A stretch of 64,000 bases of DNA, from assembly GCA_030737875.1 (NCBI GenBank), contig CM060915.1, positions 359,783,863 to 359,847,862 on the forward strand. Reading direction: 5' to 3'. A program made the translations under genes and the position numbers. Under the pieces are notes generated by a model. The model did no database searches and was not told the DNA's origin. It saw only the letters and a program-made list of their open reading frames with translations. This DNA comes from Allium sativum (taxonomy: Eukaryota > Streptophyta > Magnoliopsida > Asparagales > Amaryllidaceae). Of the stretch, positions 45,228 through 57,225 are shown piece after piece; position 1 is the stretch's first letter, and every line of letters begins with the position of its first letter.

Positions 45228-45900
45228 AATGGCCTGAATAGAACGCGTCGCGCCACGGCAGTTCGTGAATTTCGACCATTTATTTCAAACAGACATTACG
45301 GGAGATCCGACCGTCGGATTCTCCTAAAATCGGAACCGTTGGGTTCGTATTGAAAAGAGCTTTCCAATGAATATCAGAAATTTGAAATCTAACGGTTGGA
45401 TTTGGAATTATGTCCAAATCAAATTGGGAAAAGGTCGCTATAAGTGCAGTTCGATGGCCGTTGATGGAAATCGACTGTACGGGCCTTGATAAAATTATTA
45501 AAAATATCTATAATTTATGTAAAATCATAATATATGAATTGGAAAGAATTGAGCTGGAAAATTCCATATTTGAAAAGATAAACATAGATTTTTATCGAAA
45601 TAAACTAGTTTTGAACTAGAATTAAAATCAATTTATTTTTGAAATAAATAAATTGAATTTGAAAGTGATTTTAAAAATAATCAATATTCCCAATACGTGG
45701 ATTGGACTGGAGTTGAATCGAAGTTATCTTCGGAATATTTCGATGTTGGATTTCGTGACTATACAGATATTGTTATGGGAATTTGAAAGATATTTTATAT
45801 CGGTATTTCCAATACGATATATGTTGGTTTCAGGATTTGATATTGAATATAAGCCGGTATACTTTCTATTCAGAGCCTAGTATTTAATATCAAATGTGAT

Positions 45901-46087
45901 TTGGGTTTGTCGTGAATGGTGTCTTCATTAACACTGTTCTTAAGCCCAATAGGGAAAAAGATTAAATCTTTCTATTTAGATTTAATGAAGGGTACCAATA
46001 AAATAATATTAATTGGAATTGAATTTAGAATGTGATTTTGGGTTTATCGTGAATCGTGTTTTAAATGACATTGGTTCTTTAACCCAA
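45901..46087 (+). other. Two TTGGGTT stem-loops in the E4 LTR
   Basis: Copy a (45901-45949) has outer TTGGGTTT/AAGCCCAA and inner AATGGTGT/ACACTGTT. Copy b (46038-46087) has outer TTGGGTT/AACCCAA and inner AATCGTGT/ACATTGGTT with a bulge. The same pair recurs in the 3' LTR from 53560. Confidence 0.7.
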
Positions 46088-46575
46088 TTAAAGACAGGAT
46101 AATGATTTTTGAAAAGATTAAAACTAAGTGGAGTTTTAATGAATCTTTAATTAGATTGAAATGTGAATTGATAATTTAAATTATCAAATCTGAAAGGTGA
46201 TCGAGATATGGAGTACCACCAGTTTTGCTCCAAAGCGATAGTTAAATCTTTAATTAGATTTGAACGTGAAATGGTAATTAATTTTACCGATAACACCGTG
46301 GTGTTAGATATGGAGTATTACCAGTTTTGCTCCATGGGATAAATAGGTTGGGATTGGGAAATAAAACAAATAATTACTTCGGTGTGATTCGCTAATCCCG
46401 ACTAGTTTGAAATGATATGCAAAGGAGGATTAAAGAATAAATTTAGAAGAATTTATCTTGGATAAAATTAATGGGAACCTTTCCCTAAGAATGTGATTTT
46501 GTGAATAAAAGAATATTCTGAATTGGAATGAGGCGTTCGTTGTGTTTGTGTAACATTTGTTTATTATATACGTGG

Positions 46576-46615
46576 GTTATTCAGAAAGGCCGGGTTTATA
46601 CCCATTCTGAGTAAC
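46576..46615 (+). other. Compound stem-loop in the E4 5' LTR
   Basis: Arms are GTTATTCAGAA (46576-46586) and TTCTGAGTAAC (46605-46615), 11 pairs with one wobble. Inner GGGT...ACCC lies in GGGTTTATACCC (46592-46603). It lies 1.6 kb before the LTR end. The 3' LTR copy is at 54235-54274. Confidence 0.8.
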
Positions 46616-47065
46616 CGATTCGACGAGATGTCGAAGATGAAGACGGTGGTTGAAGACCGGAAGTCTTCACATCGTTTGGGTGATTACTGGTGATCTCGAT
46701 TGGGTTGTACACCCAAGATGAGGGAAACAGTTGGTGATCGTCCAGACGTACTTGGAGATGGATGGATATGCGAGGAAAGTGCCTCCGGTTTCGTTCAGAC
46801 CCAGAACGGACTTGTAAATGGATTGTGTGTCTGACATTGGATTTTATTCTGTGTTGATTGATTTCTATTAAATATACATCTGTTTGGCGGCGAAGAATTT
46901 ATTCTTTTGCTTAACGCCCTTCTCTGAGACGTACGAGCTCAGAGGTTGTATATCGATGGACATCAATCGCATGGAGTGAATTGCCAGTGTGGCACGCATA
47001 AGTGGCAATTGATCAAGGCTTTTGTTGAAAAGCAGAGTCTTGTGGTGGATGATCACAGCACGGCC

Positions 47066-47116
47066 TGTGTGGCGTAGCTTTGTGTATAACGTGAATTCGC
47101 GAGCCTCACACCTCGG
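47066..47116 (+). other. Conserved LTR block in E4 (GTAGCTTTGTGTATAACGT)
   Basis: Almost unchanged in E5 (37811-37862) and recognisable in D (56649-56696, minus). The 3' LTR copy is at 54724-54775. Confidence 0.7.
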
Positions 47117-48182
47117 TATGAGTCAAAAACGGGATACGGACCCAAGGAGTGCACGACGTTTCTTTCTAGCTAGGGTGGTGTCAGTGACCTACCAGCCCTG
47201 ACATTTATATACTTTTCACCTGTGTGGTTGTTGGATACGAGGCGCCTCGGATATAGGTCTGTAAGGACCGGGAAACGTGTGTTCAGGAATTGCCAATCCT
47301 CAAAAGTAAGAGAGGACCGGCCTTGGAGGATCCAGGGATTGCTGTGTGCGGTCCCGAGGCATTTGCTAGAGTGTCTCGAACGCGGAGAGGAGCTTGCCCC
47401 TTGCCTCGGCTCATGACGGAATCCAATTTCCAATACGTGATATTGCGGTTTTAATTGTAGAACTAGTATGGCGACATGATATATGGTACCCATGCCGTCT
47501 ATGATTGATATTTATGATTGAAATTGTTTTGACACTATACACTTATAATAGTATCAAATGATTTGTTTTAAACGTACCAAGCATGTTTGGCTATTATAAG
47601 GGAAAACCCTATCCTCCGGCTTGCGTTGCATTGTGTGATGGGACCTGGGTCTTATAACAGCTTCATTTTTCTTTATTTAGCATTGCGCTGTTTGTTCTAT
47701 GCACTGGTATTCTTGGGAGGAAACCCGTTCCGTGTTATACGGCGTGGTCCCTTGATTTACCTAACTTTAAAACCAATATTAATAACTGTTTTAGTTCTCA
47801 CACCAGTCACATGACTGACCTGGAGTTTATTGTTTTAACCTAAACTCTGGGTGCCCCTATTTTCCGCACGGGCAGCTAGTAGTTTTGGTTTTTGCAGATT
47901 TATATTCACAGGGTCCTGATTTACAGCTGGAACGATGCTCGGAAAGCTCTGTATCCGTGCATTACTTCTAGTTGTGTTTTATATATTTTTCCGCTGCTAT
48001 GTAATTTATTGTAATCTCTGATATTTATCGAATGTAACTTATTCATTTATACTCTGTATATTCTTGTATCTGATGGAATTGTTGTAATAACAATGAAATG
48101 TTCTTCCGTCTGCGTTCTGTTTTGTCCTGTTCTCAATTCTATCCGTGCTTTCCTTCACGGGGAAGTTCGGGTCGTCTCAGTT

Positions 48183-48194
48183 TGGTATCAGAGC
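48183..48194 (+). other. E4 primer binding site, initiator tRNA-Met type
   Basis: TGGTATCAGAGC, identical to E1 and E2, three bases after the LTR end. Confidence 0.94.
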
Positions 48195-49205
48195 TTTGGT
48201 TTACAGAGCTCGAGAACAAGACACATTAGAACCATACGAAAGAATTCATCAGATATTGGATTAGTAACATCCAATTAGAATGACTCGTTAGAGATAGGAT
48301 CAGTAGTATCCTAGAACGAGTGTGAAGAGTATATTTTTCAAATGAAAACAATTTTGTTTTGAAAATTTAAATTGCTTTATACGTATTTGAATATTTATTT
48401 ATATTGATATGGGCAATCCAGTATATAAAAGTTTTGTATATACGCGTCATGAACGTATATTCGAAGTTTTGATATACTGGGTAGATATAGAATCACATTC
48501 TAGATACCCGGGGATGATTCTGATAATGCTGCAGCGTTACCAGTATTTATTTTCGTGTTTCGAAGGTGTGATTTCTATATATTTCCATTAGACTGGTGTG
48601 AGGACCAAAACTAATATAGCTAGAACACAATTGTTGTGAATTGGCATCAAAAACATGATTTTTGCATATGTATCAAAATTATGAATTTGAAACTCTAATT
48701 CACTAATTGATTGATGTTTGTGTTGTTTGTTTATTTGTTTGATAATTTTGAACCATTATGCCTAACTGAACCGATATTGAATTATATTGAAAATTGGTCG
48801 CATTTGCATGCATATATATGTACTTACATTGAACAGGTCATAGCAAGGAGGCTAGAGCCGAAGAATAAAATTTGTTTGCCCGACAAATAGGTACATGTTT
48901 AATATATAATTTACTGTTTTGTTTGGGTGATGATGATTTTATGAGCCTATTGGCTAGCCGCTTGGCTTTTTCTTTTTCTTTTTGAGATCAGAAGGCCTAT
49001 ATGGCAATTTCGGGATTTTCCCGTGGCTCCCGGTGTAGGGGAGGTTATGGCGAAATTTTTCGAAAATTTAGGGTGTTAGCCAAATTTTTGAAGAATTTGA
49101 AAATTCTCAGAAACTGAAAAGTTGGAGAATGGAAGCCAGATCGAACGTAGAGTTGATTAATCAAACCACTTTCGACTTTGTTCCTTTTCGGGGAAGAAAA
49201 GTTTT

Positions 49206-49218
49206 AAGTGGGGGAGAT
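49206..49218 (+). other. E4 polypurine tract
   Basis: AAGTGGGGGAGAT directly before TGTAACAACCCG, close in form to AAGGAGGGGAGAA of E2. Confidence 0.92.
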
Positions 49219-52200
49219 TGTAACAACCCGAAAATCTGGGCCAGTTTAAAATTTTTATTTTGGCAAATTTAATGAATTTTGAATATTTAAAATAAATTAT
49301 TTTAAATAATATCGACGAGAAATTTATTTTGAATATAATTAGGACGTATATATTATACGCGTCGTCGTTAGGATATTATATTTATATATAATTATAAAAG
49401 GAATTGAAAATGGCGCGGTAGTTCGATAATTCGATTTCAAACTTTAATTGAACATACCGGGTGCAAAACAATCCGGATTTTAGTGAAACCAAAAACATTA
49501 GGATCTATTTGATAATATCTTTCCAACGAATCCGAAAAATCAAGATTTCATAGCGGGAATCAAAAGATATGTCCAGTTGAAAATTCTGAATAGTCGCTAT
49601 GGAATTCAGGCCCTTAAAAATGGACATTTTGCAAACGACCTCGGATTTTGACGAAACCACTTTTGTTGGGACCGTGATGTAAAGTTATTGTTAGATTCCA
49701 AATTTCATAATTTTTCGAATCAATATGTGAGGGTGGCAAAGGAAAACGCGTTTGACCAGTTTCAGTTGATTTTAATCGACTGGAAATTGGCCATTTTTCT
49801 AACGATCTCAGAATTCGACGAAACTAGTTTTGTTAGGACCGTATCGTCAATACGAAGCCAGAAAATATTTTTCTGGAATTTTTCAAGTTAGTATGTGACC
49901 CCGGTAATTTGAAATGTACGTTTAAAATTCAATATAGTGATTTAAATGTAAATTCAACGGAAACTGATCGAAACGATCAAATCAGCTTGCAATACATATC
50001 CCATTGTGTTCGGAATAGGGGTAAAACGCTATGGACGACAGGCGGTGGGCCTCGTTTCGAGGTCGTATGTAAAAGTCAACTTTTTGCAATTAAAATAATT
50101 AAAAATTAAATCTCTCCCCTTAAATCACGTTGCCCCCCCCCCTCGGTTTATTTTCAGAATCGTTTTATAAAAAAAAAGGAAAAAAGAGAAAGGGGGAGCG
50201 ACGATCGTCGCCCCTCCCCGATGACTGCCGCGCCGCCTAGGGGGCGGAGCTGCACCCCCCCTGTCCCTGTCGACCTCCTCCTCCCCTCGCTTCCTCTCCT
50301 CTCGAAGCCGTCGCGAGCCCAAACCCACCTCCCTGCCCACCACCGTCGACGGAAGTCCCCCCCCCCCCCCCAGCCGCCGCACCGCCTGACCTTGCTTCCT
50401 TCCCTTCGACGTCCTCCTCTTCCCCTGAACCCCCAAATCGAGCCTCCTTGAACCCGCGCCCTCAGCCTCCCGACCACCGCACAAAACCCTAGCCACCGCC
50501 AGTCGAGGAAGGCCCGCCACCACCTGACGTGATCTCCCCCGCCGCACTGAGGTTCTCCTGTGCCATCCTCCCCCTTAGACAGTAAGTTCTTCCTCGTTTG
50601 ATTTGTTTTTTATTTTTAAAAATCTTTAAAAATCAGTTCTTTTATAAAACATTGGATTAAAAATCAGTTTTTATTTGTTAAGAGAATTTTTATATGTGTT
50701 ATTGCTTAAAAAGATTGGATCTTTATTTTACATAAAGATTAGATTTTTATTTTACATAAAGGAGGGATTTTGATTAAGTAAAAGAACAGATAAAAGTAAA
50801 AAGACGATATTTTTAAAATAGAAAAGACGGGATTTTTAAAATAGAAAGATTAGATTTTTAAAGGAAGAAAGACGATATTTTTAAATGGAGAAAGGTGAGA
50901 TTTTTACACATGTAGTGAAGTAAAAATATGATTTTTATATATTGAACATCGAAGTAAAAATTCGATTTTTATATATTGAATAGCGGGATAAAGATTCGAT
51001 TTTAAAATTGAAAGTGAATAAATAAAAATGTGATTTTTATTTTAAAGACATCAAAATATAAAAATGTGTGATTTTTATATATGTAGTGGCTACGGGCAAC
51101 GAAAGCGACGAAAGGCGAGAATGGCGATGATTTCTCTAAAAGAAGAGTCAAGATGATTGGATAGCTTTGGTGAGAACTTCTCACCTTTCAATTTCTTTTT
51201 CTAGTTATATATATATATATATACTAGGATGCAGACGGTGCTTAGCAGCACCCGACACCCGTCATCCACAGACCATGGATGGCTTGTTTGTTAAATTGTT
51301 TGGTTGAGTAGTTGGTTAGTTTATTTGGTTTGAATTGAATTGTTGTGTGAAATGAAATTAATTTGATTGATGTGTGAATGGCGTGGGCCTTCACTAGACC
51401 GGGGATAAGGCTAGGCCTCGTCCCGTTTCTAGTATCGTGCCGTTATGCCGCCGAAATTTTCTAAAATATGTTAGAAAAATAAAAATATCATTTTATTTGA
51501 TAAATGAAATAAATAGAAATTCATGTGTTAAAATAAAATATATTATCGTTAAAAATATAGTTTTTAACGTGAAAGTGAATAAGTAAATATTTATAAACAA
51601 ATCGGCCGATTTGTTTATATACACTGATTTGACTAATATTGATTGGGTCGGTAAATTTTACACATCGCCCAACTGCACAACTAAAATCTGTGTTTGATTG
51701 TTTGAAACCCCACACGGGTGTTGGGATGAAATTTGAAGTTCACTCATCCTGATTGATTAAATATGTCGATCGATTGATCGACAGGCTGTTATAAGCGTTA
51801 TATATCTATATTTGATGCTTATACAGTGTAGTGCACTTTGGATGATGGTTGGTTGTTTATCGTTGCTATTAAATACATGTGTTGTATGAAAATCCATATA
51901 ATTAACGTTATATGGTAATTGATTGGGCCTCATTCCAATCGGGAAAATAATGAATATTATAAAAGAAAATTCATGTGTCGAATATAAAAATAGTCATGTG
52001 TTGACGATGTTCATGTATTGAGTGAAATATTTTTTATAATAAAATTTACATCTTTATCATATTTAAAATTAGAACTACTTCACGGTGGAGTCTAATAAAA
52101 ATCAAACGATAGATACCATAGTTTTATAAAATATTTTACATAACAAAAATAGAGATGTGTTGACAGTACTCATGTGTTGAGATTAGTCGTGTGTTGAAGG

Positions 52201-55200
52201 AAATATAGATTCATGTGTTGAATAGAATAAATATTCATTTGTTGAATAGAATAACGAAGTTATTGAAATATAAAGCCGTGTTGATTAGAGCCGCGCTATT
52301 TTGATGTGAACGATATTTATATCGATTTTATTCGTTTTATAATGAATATTGAAAAGTGATTTCAAAATTTAATATTTTGAAATGAAATTCAAATTAAACT
52401 AGATTAAAATTCAAATTGAAATTTTATTGAATCAATTTGAAATGAATTCGAATCGAATAGAAAATGAATTCGATTCGAATTGAATAGAAAGTGAATTTGA
52501 ATTCAAATTGAATAGAAAGTGAATTTAAATTCGAACTGAATAGAAATGAATTCAAATTGAATTTAATTGAAATTGAATTAAAAACGAATTGAAATCGTTT
52601 TGAAATAAAATTTAAAACGAACAGAAATTGAATTGAATTCGAATTGAATTAAATAGAAGGTAAATTCAAATTGAATTGAATTGAAACGAATTAGAATTTG
52701 AATTGAAACGAATTGGAATTCGAATTAAATCAAATTGAAATGAATTCGAATTGAATTGAAATCAAATCCATTTGAAATTGAAGATGAAGTTGAAGTTGTT
52801 TTTGAAACGAATTTAGAACTATTTATAAAATTCGTTTTAAAAAGGAAATCGATGAAATATATATAATATATATATATTATATATATAATGGCCTGAATAG
52901 AACGCGTCGCGCCGCGGCAGTTCGTGAATTTCGACCATTTATTTCAAACAGACATTACGGGAGATCCGACCGTCGGATTCTCCTAAAACCGAAACCGTTG
53001 GTTTCGTATCGAAAAGAGCTTTCCAATGAATATCAGAAATTTGAAATCTAACGGTTGGATTTGGAATTATGTCCAAATCAAATTGGGAAAAGGTCGCTAT
53101 AAGTGCAGTTCGATGGCCGTTGATGGAAATCGACTGTACGGGCCTTAATAAAATTATTAAAAATATCTATAATTTGTGTAAAATCATAATATATGAATTG
53201 GAAAGAATTGAGCTGGAAAATTCCATATTTGAAAAGATAAACATAGATTTTTATCGAAATAAACTAGTTTTGAACTAGAATTAAAATCAATTTATTTTTG
53301 AAATAAATAAATTGAATTTGAAAGTGATTTTAAAAATAATCAATATTCCCAATACGTGGATTGGACTGGAGTTGAATCGAAGTTATCTTCGGAATATTTC
53401 GATGTTGGATTTCGTGACTATACAGATATTGTTATGGGAATTTGAAAGATATTTTATATCGGTATTTCCAATACGATATATGTTGGTTTCAGGATTTGAT
53501 ATTGAATATAAGCCGGTATACTTTCTATTCAGAGCCTAGTATTTAATATCAAATGTGATTTGGGTTTGTCGTGAATGGTGTCTTCATTAACACTGTTCTT
53601 AAGCCCAATAGGGAAAAAGATTAAATCTTTCTATTTAGATTTAATGAAGGGTACCAATAAAATAATATTAATTGGAATTGAATTTAGAATGTGATTTTGG
53701 GTTTATCGTGAATCGTGTTTTAAATGACATTGGTTCTTTAACCCAATTAAAGACAGGATATTGATTTTTGAAAAGATTAAAACTAAGTGGAGTTTTAATG
53801 AATCTTTAATTAGATTGAAATGTGAATTGATAATTTAAATTATCAAATCTGAAAGGTGATCGAGATATGGAGTACCACCAGTTTTGCTCCAAAGCGATAG
53901 TTAAATCTTTAATTAGATTTGAACGTGAAATGGTAATTAATTTTACCGATAACACCGTGGTGTTAGATATGGAGTATTACCAGTTTTGCTCCATGGGATA
54001 AATAGGTTGGGATTGGGAAATAAAACAAATAATTACTTCGGTGTGATTCGCTAATCCCGACTAGTTTGAAATGATATGCAAAGGAGGATTAAAGAATAAA
54101 TTTAGAAGAATTTATCTTGGATAAAATTAATGGGAACCTTTCCCTAAGAATGTGATTTTGTGAATAAAAGAATATTCTGAATTGGAATGAGGCGTTCGTT
54201 GTGTTTGTGTAACATTTGTTTATTATATACGTGGGTTATTCAGAAAGGCCGGGTTTATACCCATTCTGAGTAACCGATTCGACGAGATGTCGAAGATGAA
54301 GACGGTGGTTGAAGACCGGAAGTCTTCACATCGTTTGGGTGATTACTGGTGATCTCGATTGGGCTGTACACCCAAGATGAGGGAAACAGTTGGTGATCGT
54401 CCAGACGTACTTGGAGATGGATGGATATGCGAGGAAAGTGCCTCCGGTTTCGTTCAGACCCAGAACGGACTTGTAAATGGATTGTGTGTCTGACATTGGA
54501 TTTTATTCTGTGTTGATTGATTTCTATTAAATATACATCTGTTTGGCGGCGAAGAATTTATTCTTTTGCTTAACGCCCTTCTCTGAGACGTACGAGCTCA
54601 GAGGTTGTATATCGATGGACATCAATCGCATGGAGTGAATTGCCAGTGTGGCACGCATAAGTGGCAATTGATCAAGGCTTTTGTTGAAAAGCAGAGTCTT
54701 GTGGTGGATGATCACAGCACGGCCTGTGTGGCGTAGCTTTGTGTATAACGTGAATTCGCGAGCCTCACACCTCGGTATGAGTCAAAAACGGGATACGGAC
54801 CCAAGGAGTGCACGACGTTTCTTTCTAGCTAGGGTGGTGTCAGTGACCTACCAGCCCTGACATTTATATACTTTTCACCTGTGTGGTTGTTGGATACGAG
54901 GCGCCTCGGATATAGGTCTGTAAGGACCGGGAAACGTGTGTTCAGGAATTTCCAATCCTCAAAAGTAAGAGAGGACCGGCCTTGGAGGATCCAGGGATTG
55001 CTGTGTGCGGTCCCGAGGCATTTGCTAGAGTGTCTCGAACGCGGAGAGGAGCTTGCCCCTTGCCTCGGCTCATGACGGAATCCAATTTCCAATACGTGAT
55101 ATTGCGGTTTTAATTGTAGAACTAGTATGGCGACATGATATATGGTACCCATGCCGTCTATGATTGATATTTATGATTGAAATTGTTTTGACACTATACA

Positions 55201-55838
55201 CTTATAATAGTATCAAATGATTTGTTTTAAACGTACCAAGCATGTTTGGCTATTATAAGGGAAAACCCTATCCTCCGGCTTGCGTTGCATTGTGTGATGG
55301 GACCTGGGTCTTATAACAGCTTCATTTTTCTTTATTTAGCATTGCGCTGTTTGTTCTATGCACTGGTATTCTTGGGAGGAAACCCGTTCCGTGTTATACG
55401 GCGTGGTCCCTTGATTTACCTAACTTTAAAACCAATATTAATAACTGTTTTAGTTCTCACACCAGTCACATGACTGACCTGGAGTTTATTGTTTTAACCT
55501 AAACTCTGGGTGCCCCTATTTTCCGCACGGGCAGCTAGTAGTTTTGGTTTTTGCAGATTTATATTCACAGGGTCCTGATTTACAGCTGGAACGATGCTCG
55601 GAAAGCTCTGTATCCGTGCATTACTTCTAGTTGTGTTTTATATATTTTTCCGCTGCTATGTAATTTATTGTAATCTCTGATATTTATCGAATGTAACTTA
55701 TTCATTTATACTCTGTATATTCTTGTATCTGATGGAATTGTTGTAATAACAATGAAATGTTCTTCCGTCTGCGTTCTGTTTTGTCCTGTTCTCAATTCTA
55801 TCCGTGCTTTCCTTTACGGGGAAGTTCGGGTCGTCTCA
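49219..55838 (+). repeat. E4 3' LTR, 6,620 bp
   Basis: Nearly identical to the 5' LTR, including the GC island (about 50195-50587), (TA)n hairpins, TTGGGTT stem-loops, the compound stem-loop (54235-54274) and the end block. Differences include C-run lengths near 50136 and 50357, a short deletion near 50100 and scattered substitutions. Confidence 0.95.
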
Positions 55839-55843
55839 ATAAA
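55839..55843. other. E4 target site duplication, right copy (ATAAA)
   Basis: It matches 41551-41555. Confidence 0.95.
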
Positions 55844-56648
55844 TCTGCAAAATAATCTACTCGACTGCCCATGTGGAAAAGAGGGCACCCGAATTTGCAA
55901 AGTGAAACAAACTACGGGTCAGTCATGGTACTGGTATGAGAAATCTTTCCTAACTTATCTAAGAATATGGAAAATCACAGGACCACGCCGCTAACGCAGA
56001 ACGGGTTTACTCCATTGGATTGATAGTGCATAAATTAAATACATTTTTATTCAAAACAACACAATGCTTTTTAGAGAAATGAAATCATTATAAGACTCAA
56101 GTCCCATTACACAATGCAACACAAACCGAAGGATAGAGTTTTACCTTATAATGATCAAACATGCTTGATACGTAGAAAATAATATTTTAATATTATTATT
56201 AGTGTCTAATCAGTTTTAAATACTTCAAAGTAAATGTATCAATCCTAGACGACATAGTACCCCATTTTACTATGTCGCCATATATAGGTTTACAATCAAA
56301 ATCATAATGTCGTATTGTAAATTGGGTTTTCATCATGAGTCAAGGCGAGGGACGATCTCCTTACCGATTCGAGTCACTCTAGCAATGTCTCAGGATCACA
56401 CCTACGGGAAACCCTTGGAACCTGCAGGGCCGGTCCACAAATACTTTAGTGGATTGGCAATTCCTGAACACACGTTTCCCGATCCCATTGAACCTATAAT
56501 TTGGTCACTATCGACCAATAAATCCGAGGCGCCTCATTCCATCAACCACATAAGTAAAATGTCAGGGCTTGCAAAACCCTGATACCATTTCTAGCTAGAA
56601 ATAAACGTGTGCACTACCTGCGTTCCCTTTTCCCATTTCTGACTCTTA

Positions 56649-56696
56649 CCGGGGTGTGAGGCTCACATGGTAACGTTATACACAAAGCTATGCCGA
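56649..56696 (-). other. Conserved LTR block in D
   Basis: The reverse complement reads GCATAGCTTTGTGTATAACG and GAGCCTCACACC, matching E4 47066-47116. Confidence 0.7.
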
Positions 56697-57186
56697 AATA
56701 GGCTATGCTTTGATCATCAACCACAAGGCTCTGCTTTTCAACAAAAGCCTTGATCATTTGCATCTTGGCATGCCACATTGACAATTCACGCCATGCGATC
56801 GATAACTACCAATATATAACTTCTAAGCTCGTGCGTCTCAGGGAAGAGTGTTAAGCAAGTGAATAAATTCTCCGCCACCAACAAATATATATTAAATAGA
56901 GATCAATTTACATGGAATGAAATCCAATGTCAGAAACACATCCATTTACAAGTCCGTTCTGGGTATGAACAAAAACGAAGACACCTTATTCGTCGTCACG
57001 TATGTCCAATACGGAAGAGAGGTTTTCGCATATCCGGAAAATCAACAAGTACTTCCGGACAACTACCACTTTAACCCTTTCCTAGGAGCGAACCAGTTCA
57101 GGGCATCAGTAGTTGCCCATTCGATGTGAAGATCGCCAGTCTTCAACTACCATCTTTAATGTCTTTGACTTTTAGTCGTTGTATCA

Positions 57187-57225
57187 GTTATTTAGAATGG
57201 GTTAAACCCAGTCTTTCCAAATAAC
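57187..57225 (-). other. Compound stem-loop in D
   Basis: On the minus strand the arms are GTTATTTGGAA and TTCTAAATAAC (11 pairs, one wobble), with inner GGGTTTAACCC (57199-57209). Compared with E4, a C-G pair has become T-A and wobble positions have moved, so pairing is kept while sequence changes. Confidence 0.8.

Larger units (their letters stand above)
41556..48179 (+). repeat. E4 5' LTR, 6,624 bp
   Basis: It starts TGTAACAACCCGAAAATC and ends TTCGGGTCGTCTCA. The tips form an imperfect inverted repeat (TGTAACAACCCGAA against TGAGACGACCCGAA). In order it has a conserved start, GC-rich island (42535-42910), GATTTTTA-type repeats (42950-43430), a (TA)n tract with hairpins, GAATTGAATT repeats (44700-45110), stem-loops, and the conserved end block. 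All short open frames in it recur identically in the 3' LTR because of LTR identity, not because they are genes. Confidence 0.95.
48180..49218 (+). other. E4 internal domain, 1,039 bp, non-coding
   Basis: It starts with the primer site (48183-48194) and ends with the polypurine tract (49206-49218). The longest frame inside (48409-48591) has no domain. The part around 48870-49110 (GGCTAGCCGCTTGGC, GGAGGTTATGGCGAA) matches E3 27855-28060. The last 90 bp (TTGATTAATCAAACC, GTTCCTTTTCGGGGA) resemble the D internal domain at 62715-62790. Confidence 0.9.
41556..55838 (+). mobile_element. E4: complete non-autonomous LARD-like retrotransposon, 14,283 bp, two 6.6-kb LTRs, no coding domain
   Basis: Two LTRs (41556-48179 and 49219-55838) flank 1,039 bp with an iMet-type primer site at one end and a polypurine tract at the other. 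The whole is bounded by ATAAA. The empty site can be read in D's other LTR (63458-63476), which proves the insertion boundaries. By eye I see a few dozen substitutions and some short indels over 6.6 kb (roughly half a percent), so it moved recently. Nothing in the internal part or the LTRs resembles gag, protease, RT, RNase H or integrase. All proteins must therefore have come from another element. The size and lack of genes fit the LARD concept, though LTRs of 6.6 kb are unusually long. Primer site, polypurine tract and LTR tip resemble those of E2. Confidence 0.95.

Noticed and set aside
47170..47493. 107-codon minus-strand frame, also at 54829-55152
   Set aside because: Its conservation between the two places is explained by LTR identity. 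It has no family resemblance.
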